Origin: Bacteroidota bacterium
Lineage (GTDB): Bacteria > Bacteroidota > Bacteroidia > JABEUT01
Length of the DNA: 33,486 bases
Assembly (NCBI GenBank): GCA_021823405.1
Contig: JAKAOA010000016.1
Location: 1 to 33,486, forward strand
Direction: 5' to 3'
Below the pieces are notes generated by a model. The model did no database searches, had not been told where the DNA came from, and was given only the letters and a program-made list of their open reading frames with translations. Every line of letters starts with the position of its first letter. Position 1 is the stretch's first letter. Shown here in pieces: positions 8,639 through 15,693 of this stretch. The position numbers and the translations under genes were made by a program.

Positions 8639-9490
8639 CTATGCATTTTTGACTTTAGAATACACTACCAGCTGACTACTTTTTGCAAATGGTCGAAGCT
8701 TCCAGGCAGTCATTGCAAATAGTATAGAGAGTAATGGTGGAACTGCACTCCCAATGTTACCTGTATAGATATAAGAAGTAGTGGCACCAACCATATCAAT
8801 TATTAAACCGGCGTAAGCCCATTCCTGAAGACGGGGGAAGCGAGGGAAAAGAAGGGTAATGCCCCCAAGAACTTTCCACGCACCCAGAATGGTAAAAAAG
8901 AACAATGGGTATCCAAGTTCTTTAACAATTGCCTGGGTATTTGAGGCGTGGAAAAAATTAGACAAGCCACCTGATATTGCACCAAGAACAACAATTGACA
9001 AGCAAACCCAATAAGTAATTCTTTTCTGTTTAATGTGTTTGTCATCTATTATGCTTTCCGGACTTAGACTGGCCACTAGTTCATCTTTTGTCAAGCGGCG
9101 AGAAGCAGGACGCAAGGCCCATGACGCCACAGGAAAACTCACCCAGACAAGTACCTGTAGCGCTGTACTAGTTTCACCAACCAAAAGATGGGAAAAGGCA
9201 GCGCCCGTAAAAACAAAAACAACTCCGGCATACGCCCATTCTTTTAGTCTACGGAACCCCGGTGCCAAAACAGCAATGGCCGCCAACATTTTTGCAATAC
9301 CGAAGATGAATGGAAAGTAGGCTGGATACCCCAAATGGGTCATCACATTTGATGCATAACCCTTGTTTAAGACATTGATATCCCATAGACCACCAAATAC
9401 TAATTCCCATCCGATACCTACAGTGGTTATCCAATAGAATATATTTCTAATTTTTGTCTTCCTACTTGAATTGATTGGTTGTGTTTCCAT
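8639..9490 (-). CDS. DoxX-like membrane protein, two tandem DoxX-type halves
   Basis: ELVFGGLWDI..LGYPAYFPFIFGIAKMLAAIAVLAPGFRRLKEWAYAG and LGYPLFFFTILGAWKVLGGITLLFPRFPRLQEWAYAG. Confidence 0.85.
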   Translation of the reverse strand: METQPINSSRKTKIRNIFYWITTVGIGWELVFGGLWDINVLNKGYASNVMTHLGYPAYFPFIFGIAKMLAAIAVLAPGFRRLKEWAYAGVVFVFTGAAFSHLLVGETSTALQVLVWVSFPVASWALRPASRRLTKDELVASLSPESIIDDKHIKQKRITYWVCLSIVVLGAISGGLSNFFHASNTQAIVKELGYPLFFFTILGAWKVLGGITLLFPRFPRLQEWAYAGLIIDMVGATTSYIYTGNIGSAVPPLLSILFAMTAWKLRPFAKSSQLVVYSKVKNA

Positions 9491-9515
9491 GTTGGTTATA
9501 TTATGTTGTTATAAC

Positions 9516-9547
9516 ACAATAATGCCTGAGCAATGGAAAATTGGACA
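9516..9547 (-). promoter_or_regulatory. Predicted ECF sigma promoter for the DoxX gene
   Basis: Minus strand TGTCCAATT-N13-GCATTATTGT, 25 nt upstream of the ATG; same words and spacing at 11209-11240. Confidence 0.7.
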
Positions 9548-9558
9548 GATTAAAAAAA

Positions 9559-10791
9559 TTATTGTTCCAGCCTATTGATTTTCTTCAGTATGTGCTGTCT
9601 CTCCGTATCTGTTTTAGCCAACGTATGAGCTTTTTGCCAATAGTGTTTCGCTTTTTCATTATCAGTACCCGCATTTAATTCACCGAGCAATAAGAAGTAG
9701 AAATGGTTATTTTCTAAGTTTAATTTTTCTGCTTCAATTAAAGCTGCTTCTTGCCCATACACTTTATATAATGCATATATTCTGTTCAATGCAACACTTG
9801 GCGAATAATTGACCGAGAGAAGCTGGTTATACAGTCCCAAGATATCTTCCCATTTTTCATTTGTATCTTCTTTGGTGCAGTGCCAGTAAGCTATTTTCGC
9901 TTCCAGATGATATGAACTTAACTCATTACCCTGCATAGAGGCATCCAGAAAGCGTGTACCTTGGTTTATTAAGTTCAGATCCCATAACTTGTCATTTTGC
10001 CGTTCATACAGGACAACGACGTCGTTGTCGGTTTGCCTTGCATTAAAACGCGAAGCATGAAAGGACATTAACGCCATTAAGGCATTTGTCTTAGGGCAAT
10101 TGGTTCTTTCATATTCAGTAAGCATAAACCCTAGACATATTGCCTCCAGGCACAAATCTTTTCGTAGAATCTGGTTTTGGGTTTGGGAATAATAACCTTC
10201 AGTGAAAAGCAAATAAATGATATGAAGAACATTATCAAGTCTGCTACTGATATCATTTTCACTAGGCATTTCCATTTTAATCTTCTCAGATCTCAATTTT
10301 TCCTTTGCCCGGAATAGCCTTTTGTTAATAGTCTCTTTATTCGATAAAAATGCTTCTGCAATTTCATCAATACCAAAACCGCAAAGTATACGTAAAGCCA
10401 GGCCAATCTGTGACTCACTTGCTATAGCCGGATTGCAAATAGCAAACATCATTTGAAGCTGACTCTCTTTAATATTTTCAGAAGAAAAGTTCAATTCGTC
10501 TGTTACTTCCATCTTATTTCTTATTGCTGGAATTACCTTTTCCTGTAGAATTTTATTTCGGCGGAAATGATAAAATGCTTTTTGTTTGGCTACAGTATAA
10601 AGCCACGCAGGAGGATTCGGTGGAATTCCTTTAAGCCCCCATGTTTCTGCGGCAAGAAGAAAAGTTTCACTCACAATATCCTCAGCAATCTCAATATAAT
10701 GAAGGCCGAATTGCTTGCTTATTACAGCAACCATTTTAGAAAATTCCTGTTGGAATAATTGCTTTAATGATTCGTTTTTCCCTTCCATCAT
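9559..10791 (-). CDS. ECF RNA polymerase sigma factor with long C-terminal (TPR-like/DUF6596) extension, ECF42-type
   Basis: Sigma-70 region 2 (IAEDIVSETFLLAAETW), WLYTVAKQKAFYHFRR, region 4, then LCLEAICLG...TNCPKTNALMALMSFHASR. Confidence 0.9.
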   Translation of the reverse strand: MMEGKNESLKQLFQQEFSKMVAVISKQFGLHYIEIAEDIVSETFLLAAETWGLKGIPPNPPAWLYTVAKQKAFYHFRRNKILQEKVIPAIRNKMEVTDELNFSSENIKESQLQMMFAICNPAIASESQIGLALRILCGFGIDEIAEAFLSNKETINKRLFRAKEKLRSEKIKMEMPSENDISSRLDNVLHIIYLLFTEGYYSQTQNQILRKDLCLEAICLGFMLTEYERTNCPKTNALMALMSFHASRFNARQTDNDVVVLYERQNDKLWDLNLINQGTRFLDASMQGNELSSYHLEAKIAYWHCTKEDTNEKWEDILGLYNQLLSVNYSPSVALNRIYALYKVYGQEAALIEAEKLNLENNHFYFLLLGELNAGTDNEKAKHYWQKAHTLAKTDTERQHILKKINRLEQ

Positions 10792-10835
10792 TAGAAATTG
10801 GCCTCACCCTGTGAAGAGTGAATCCATAGGTATCC

Positions 10836-11180
10836 TTATTGCTGCCAAATAGGACGTATCTCAACGCTGCCACCTCCTTCCAGGATGGGACAGCCATGCG
10901 CTAATGTAACTGCCTCATCAATATTCTCAGCCTTAACAACAATAAAACTAGCCAGCATTTCCTTAATTTCTGCAAAAGGGCCGTCTGTGACAACACCCCC
11001 GGATTTCAATACCTTACCTTCAAGTGAGAGACGCATACCTTGGTTTACTAATTTCCCTTGTGATGAAATACTTGATGACCAGTTTTGCCATTTTTTCTGC
11101 AATGCCTGCATTTCTTGAGGAGAAGATTTACTTAGCCCATCAAAATTGGGGTGACGGAATAATAACGCGAATTCTTTCAT
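10836..11180 (-). CDS. YCII-related (DGPF) domain protein (ORF extends to a TTG at 11189; ATG at 11180 preferred)
   Basis: MKEFALLFRHP...VVTDGPFAEIKEMLASFIVVKAENIDEAVTLAHGCPILEGGGSVEIRPI. Confidence 0.9.
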   Translation of the reverse strand: MKEFALLFRHPNFDGLSKSSPQEMQALQKKWQNWSSSISSQGKLVNQGMRLSLEGKVLKSGGVVTDGPFAEIKEMLASFIVVKAENIDEAVTLAHGCPILEGGGSVEIRPIWQQ

Positions 11181-11208
11181 TGTACTCAATATTTAAGGTT
11201 AATATAGT

Positions 11209-11240
11209 ACAATAATGCATGACACTCCCTGAATTGGACA
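11209..11240 (-). promoter_or_regulatory. Predicted ECF sigma promoter for the YCII-sigma operon
   Basis: Minus strand TGTCCAATT-N13-GCATTATTGT, 28 nt upstream of the ATG at 11180. Confidence 0.7.
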
Positions 11241-11318
11241 TTTGCAATAATAAAATGGGAGATGTTAAAGTATTTTGAATTTATGCCCGTCTTTTCATTT
11301 GGCTTGTATTGCAAATGT
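11238..11318. repeat. 81-bp segment bounded by 12-bp perfect inverted repeats
   Basis: ACATTTGCAATA (11238-11249) and TATTGCAAATGT (11307-11318). Confidence 0.5.
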
Positions 11319-11501
11319 AGGATGATAGATGACACCATACGTAATATCATACAAGAAAGTGACTTAATAGAGCCTGATACAAACATTACCAGTTTGTATG
11401 AAGTATATGTAGTGTTTAGCATGATATTCAATACATTAAGCTGTTGAAAAAATATTAATAATTTTTATCGGCGCTCTCTATTAAGGAGGCGAACCCAGCT
11501 A

Positions 11502-11522
11502 AGCGGCATTTGTAATGCCGCT
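11502..11522. repeat. REP-like perfect hairpin
   Basis: AGCGGCATT-TGT-AATGCCGCT, nested between GAACCC (11491) and GGGTTC (11548). Confidence 0.65.
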
Positions 11523-11534
11523 CAACTGCTGTCG

Positions 11535-12239
11535 TCAATTATGCGCCGGGTTCTCCACTTTAGGACAGTATTTGCTTTTCAGCTTGTAAACGAAAATATA
11601 TCTTGCGCCTATTCGCCACTCGTAGCCCTGATAGAAAATGTTCTGGGGTTCGTCGTAAGGAATAGCGGTATGCGTATTATAGTAGGTGCCGTGGTATGAG
11701 GGCAGCACATCGTGGTTGAAAAAGAACTCGGTAAACGGGCGGATAACGGTATTGTTTTTGAATTCAAAACCCACTCCTGCCGCGGCTGTGAAGTAAATTT
11801 TCGGGAAGGCGCCTAATACCTGCGGATATATTTGCGGACTGTTAATAAGGAGGTACTCTATTCGGGGACCAATCAACAGATAGGGTGTAATGAACCACTG
11901 GTCGTTCGGAAACTGCATTTTAAGGTAGTTATTCAGCGTAAGGTAGGTTGTGCGGTTGGTATAATATTGGTAAATCAGTTCTTTGGAACCCATCTGGTTG
12001 TATTCTATTTCAACCCTCCACCTGAAGACCGGACTGTGGAAAAACTCAACGAGCCCTGCGCCGTTGAAGCCAAGAAGGAACTTCTCCTGCGTATTGAATT
12101 CGGAAGGATACCATTCCTGGGTGCCATAAGTTATACCTCCTGCAATTCCTACGGCATCCAGGATTTGGGCGCGCATAGCAATCGATGCGGTGTTCAGAAT
12201 AAAAAAGAGAATGAGAAGTTTTCTATGTGCAATGTTCAT
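11535..12239 (-). CDS. Putative outer-membrane beta-barrel protein
   Basis: N-terminal signal peptide, alternating aromatic beta-strand-like segments. Confidence 0.7.
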   Translation of the reverse strand: MNIAHRKLLILFFILNTASIAMRAQILDAVGIAGGITYGTQEWYPSEFNTQEKFLLGFNGAGLVEFFHSPVFRWRVEIEYNQMGSKELIYQYYTNRTTYLTLNNYLKMQFPNDQWFITPYLLIGPRIEYLLINSPQIYPQVLGAFPKIYFTAAAGVGFEFKNNTVIRPFTEFFFNHDVLPSYHGTYYNTHTAIPYDEPQNIFYQGYEWRIGARYIFVYKLKSKYCPKVENPAHN

Positions 12240-12251
12240 CGGGAGTTGTTT

Positions 12252-13133
12252 TTAAACGCTTGATGCTTCTGCGTCTTGGGCTATCTTCTTTACCAGTCCC
12301 TGTAACACTTTTCCGGGTCCGGTTTCATAGAACAATGTGGCGCCGTCTGTACGCATATTTTGTATGGTCTGCGTCCATCGCACAGGGGCGGTAAGCTGGG
12401 CGACCAGGTTCTTTTTAATGGTATCGGGGTCAATTGAAGGTAAGGCATTTACGTTTTGGTAAACGGGGCATTGCGGTTGGTTAAATTTTACCGATGCTAT
12501 GGCATTGGCGAGTTCTACCCGCGCCGGTTCCATCAGCGGGGAGTGAAAGGCGCCGCCTACAGGCAGGATGAGCGCTCGTTTGGCGCCTGCCGCTTTTAGC
12601 ATTTCGCATGCTTTGGCTACGCCGGTGATTGAACCGGAAATGACCAATTGTCCGGGGCAGTTATAATTAGCCGGAACCACTGTATCGTCTGTAATGGAGG
12701 CGCATATCTGTTCAACCTTGGCATCGTCGAGTCCGAGTACGGCAGCCATAGTGGATGGGGCGGCTTCGCATGCCTTCTGCATTGCCAGGGCGCGTTTGGA
12801 GACAAGTTTCAGCCCGTCCTCAAAGCTTAACGCCCTGACGGCTGTAAGCGCCGAAAACTCGCCAAGTGAATGACCTGCCACCATATCGGGTGTGAACTTG
12901 TCGCCTAATGCAGCGGCAAGTATAACCGAATGAATGAATATAGCGGGCTGGGTTACTTTGGTCTGTTTCAGCTGTTCATCTGTGCCGCTGAACATTATAT
13001 CGGTGATGGGGAAGCCGAGGATGGAATTGCTTTTTTCAAACAAATCTTTGGCTAAGGGTGAACTGTCGTACAGTTCTTTTCCCATGCCGGGGAACTGGGA
13101 TCCTTGCCCGGGAAACAGGTATGCTTTTTTCAT
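12252..13133 (-). CDS. fabD: Malonyl CoA-acyl carrier protein transacylase
   Basis: FPGQGSQFPGMGKELYD, GHSLGEFSAL, GAFHSPLMEPA. Confidence 0.96.
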   Translation of the reverse strand: MKKAYLFPGQGSQFPGMGKELYDSSPLAKDLFEKSNSILGFPITDIMFSGTDEQLKQTKVTQPAIFIHSVILAAALGDKFTPDMVAGHSLGEFSALTAVRALSFEDGLKLVSKRALAMQKACEAAPSTMAAVLGLDDAKVEQICASITDDTVVPANYNCPGQLVISGSITGVAKACEMLKAAGAKRALILPVGGAFHSPLMEPARVELANAIASVKFNQPQCPVYQNVNALPSIDPDTIKKNLVAQLTAPVRWTQTIQNMRTDGATLFYETGPGKVLQGLVKKIAQDAEASSV

Positions 13134-13197
13134 ATCCGGTTAATGATTGGGTTTATAATGAATAGTTAATTTTTTTCTTCAAAGTTCAGAATAGTAA

Positions 13198-13215
13198 CGC
13201 AAAGTTCGCAAAGTT
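13198..13215. repeat. Two tandem 9-mers cgcaaagtt between fabD and ftsY
   Basis: Direct reading: cgcaaagttcgcaaagtt. Confidence 0.6.
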
Positions 13216-13247
13216 TCTTTTGCGGTAACATTAGGGAGTCGGCTTGG

Positions 13248-14195
13248 TTATCGCTTAAACAAGCTTTCCACAAATTCATCTTTGTCAAAAAGACGCAGGT
13301 CGTCTGCCTTTTCTCCAACGCCTAAGTAGCGAACCGGTATGTTGAACTGGTCAGAAATGCCGATAACCACTCCGCCTTTGGCGGTTCCGTCTAGTTTGGT
13401 AAGGGCTATTGATGTAATGCCGGTTACTTTGGAGAATTCTCTGCACTGTTCAATGGCGTTTTGACCGGTAGAGGCGTCGAGCACGAGCAATACTTCGTGA
13501 GGAGCGGTAGGAATAACTTTTTGTATCACCCTTCTTATCTTGGCAAGTTCATTCATCAGTCCGGCTTTATTATGGAGCCGTCCGGCGGTGTCAATAATCG
13601 CCACATCGGCTTTTTGAGCTACGGCTGACTGCACCGTGTCGAATGCTACAGCCGAGGGGTCGGCGTTCATTCCCCGCGAAATGATGGGCACATCAATTCG
13701 CGCCGCCCATATTTTCAACTGTTCAACGGCAGCAGCGCGGAAAGTATCGCCTGCGCCAAGCACTACTTTCAGCCCGCCTGTTTTGAAGTGTTGTGCGAGC
13801 TTGCCGATGGTGGTGGTTTTTCCGGCGCCGTTTACCCCTACCACAAGTATTATATATGGCATGCCTTGAGGCATTTCGGGAGCGGCAGTATTTTTACCGG
13901 CTGACATCAGGGCGGCTATTTCCTCCTTCAAAATCGGGTAAATATCCGCCGTATCCAGCTTATTGTTTTTCTTAACCCGTTCCTGGAGGTTGTTTATTAT
14001 TTTGGCAGCGGTGGCAGCGCCTACATCGGCGCCTATAAGGGTTTCTTCAATCTCATCGAGCGTTTCCGCATCGATTGCGGTTTTTCCGGTAATGGCGCGG
14101 GCTATCTTTGCAAAAAAACTCTCTTTGGTCTTACGCAATCCCAAATCCAGCCCTTCCCTGTTCTTTTTACCGGAAAAAAAACTCCCAAGGTTCAT
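13248..14195 (-). CDS. ftsY: Signal recognition particle receptor FtsY
   Basis: GVNGAGKTTTIGKLA, GDTFRAAAVEQLK, DTAGRLHNK, LTKLDGTAKGG. Confidence 0.97.
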   Translation of the reverse strand: MNLGSFFSGKKNREGLDLGLRKTKESFFAKIARAITGKTAIDAETLDEIEETLIGADVGAATAAKIINNLQERVKKNNKLDTADIYPILKEEIAALMSAGKNTAAPEMPQGMPYIILVVGVNGAGKTTTIGKLAQHFKTGGLKVVLGAGDTFRAAAVEQLKIWAARIDVPIISRGMNADPSAVAFDTVQSAVAQKADVAIIDTAGRLHNKAGLMNELAKIRRVIQKVIPTAPHEVLLVLDASTGQNAIEQCREFSKVTGITSIALTKLDGTAKGGVVIGISDQFNIPVRYLGVGEKADDLRLFDKDEFVESLFKR

Positions 14196-14269
14196 ATATC
14201 AGGGTTAGCGGATAAGTGAAAGAATGCAGACAGGGCGGTTATAAATGGAACCGGCGCCTGCTTTGAGTA

Positions 14270-14425
14270 CTATTTCTGTGTGAGAAAGTCCTTTACGTGT
14301 TCTTTATTCACAATTTCCTCCTTGAAGGCGTAGGAGCCGGTTTTAGGCGATTTGACCATTTTAATGACCTTTACGAATTCTTTGCCTTTGCCGGTTTTAA
14401 AGGTTGCTACAGTTTTCTTTGCCAT
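14270..14425 (-). CDS. DUF4295 family small protein (51 aa)
   Basis: MAKKTVATFKTGKGKEFVKVIKMVKSPKTGSYAFKEEIVNKEHVKDFLTQK; not in the ORF track, next to L33. Confidence 0.88.
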   Translation of the reverse strand: MAKKTVATFKTGKGKEFVKVIKMVKSPKTGSYAFKEEIVNKEHVKDFLTQK

Positions 14426-14510
14426 GACTTGAATGAATTATAAGTTAGGGATTATGATTTATGAAACAGAAACTTAAGGCGAAGTTCATAAATCCATTCC
14501 ACCGTTTTTT

Positions 14511-14696
14511 TTATTTTATTTCTTTATGCAAGGTCATTTTCTTCAGAACGGGGTTGTATTTTTTCAACTCCATGCGTTCGGGGGAGTTCTTTTTATTTTT
14601 TGTGGTAATATATCTCGATGTGCCGGGCAAGCCGCTGGCTTTATGTTCGGTACATTCGAGAATCACCTGTATCCTGTTTCCTCTTTTTCTTGCCAT
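14511..14696 (-). CDS. rpmG: 50S ribosomal protein L33
   Basis: [49 protein letters not shown]. Confidence 0.95.
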   Translation of the reverse strand: MARKRGNRIQVILECTEHKASGLPGTSRYITTKNKKNSPERMELKKYNPVLKKMTLHKEIK

Positions 14697-14745
14697 GATT
14701 GCGGTTCTTTATTTTAATGGTTTTTTTGAAATTATCGCCGACCGG

Positions 14746-14982
14746 TTAGTCAATATATCCTTTTTTTCTTGCTTCTTTAATACAGGCGTAAATGCCTCTG
14801 CGGTTAATAACTTTAAGCCCGTGTGCAGATACGCGAAGGGTTATCCACTTCTTTTCTTCGGGAATGAAGAAACGTTTGTCCTGCAGGTTCGGGTTGAACC
14901 GACGTTTTGTTTTAATGTTGGAGTGTGAAACCGTGTGCCCCACAACCGACTTTTTTCCTGTAATCTGGCATATCCTTGACAT
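14746..14982 (-). CDS. rpmB: 50S ribosomal protein L28
   Basis: MSRICQITGKKSVVGHTVSHSNIKTKRRFNPNLQDKRFFIPEEKKWITLRVSAHGLKVI. Confidence 0.96.
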   Translation of the reverse strand: MSRICQITGKKSVVGHTVSHSNIKTKRRFNPNLQDKRFFIPEEKKWITLRVSAHGLKVINRRGIYACIKEARKKGYID

Positions 14983-15003
14983 AGTATCCTGTTTTTAAGG
15001 GGT

Positions 15004-15012
15004 GCAAAGATA
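15004..15012 (-). promoter_or_regulatory. Bacteroidetes-type -7 box for the rpmB operon
   Basis: Minus strand TATCTTTGC, just upstream of rpmB. Confidence 0.55.
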
Positions 15013-15299
15013 ATGAAAAAATCATAACGGAATATTAAATATTGAAAATTTGACATAGGAAAGAGGAAATTCGCCTTGGGTGCGCTGCTATAGGTATAAA
15101 TTATGGATAACTGTTAAAATAACAGGGAATGACGGAAGTAGGGGAGTTTTATATATAACAAACAGAAAAGCAGTAAATTATGGTTTAAATTTCAGTACTT
15201 TCCGGTAAAATAATGATTGAATCCTTGAATGGCTTAATTATACTTATATACTGCCCGTAAGCGATTTTGCAAATGTTTATTGTATTTTGCGTGAGGGAT

Positions 15300-15414
15300 A
15301 GAAGCGGTTTTACGACCGTCTCCCGATAGCTATCGGGACGCCATCCGGCGGAGAGGACTTGCAGCGGATAGCCCGACCCCTTGCGAAGCTTGGGGGCACG
15401 CCCAAAAATGGAAT
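15300..15414. repeat. Structured intergenic element with an 18-bp perfect palindrome
   Basis: TCCCGATAGCTATCGGGA at 15321-15338 followed by gaggacttgcagcggatagcccgacccc...gggggcacgccc. Confidence 0.5.
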
Positions 15415-15434
15415 TGAATGAAGAAGCATAGCAG

Positions 15435-15487
15435 TCATACCGATGCTTTTAACCCTATAGTTATATGGTTCAATAGTGGTCGGCATG
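15435..15487 (+). repeat. Palindromic intergenic repeat, copy 1
   Basis: TCATACCGATGCTTTTAACCCTATAGTTATATGGTTCAATAGTGGTCGGCATG; aligns with the reverse complement of 21947-22016. Confidence 0.7.
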
Positions 15488-15644
15488 GTTTGATTGCCGA
15501 AATAATATTTCCCGGACAGTAGTGTATAAATGTATCAGATACGCCAGAAAGATGGCAGCAATCGTAACTTAAAATGAAATTTATGCCCCTTTCGCTTCGT
15601 GAAAATTGTTAATAAAAAGGTTTGGTAATGAGTTAAAACATTCC

Positions 15645-15652
15645 TATATTTG
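15645..15652 (+). promoter_or_regulatory. Bacteroidetes-type -7 box for the C10 protease gene
   Basis: TATATTTG with TTTG at 15621-15624 upstream. Confidence 0.5.
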
Positions 15653-15693
15653 TATCTTTAAAATAAAGTCATTACACCTAAAAACCTTTATAC

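Noticed and set aside
11186-11447. Overlapping 81-aa and 61-aa ORFs on opposite strands
   Set aside because: No family features; the segment holds promoter and inverted-repeat signals instead.
13198-13215. Tandem cgcaaagtt as a regulatory array
   Set aside because: Only two units and a type of sequence I recall as common in Bacteroidetes intergenic regions; kept only as a repeat.
14461-14928. 155-aa plus-strand ORF in the track
   Set aside because: Antisense to rpmG and rpmB, which are clearly the real genes; hydrophobic composition is an artefact.
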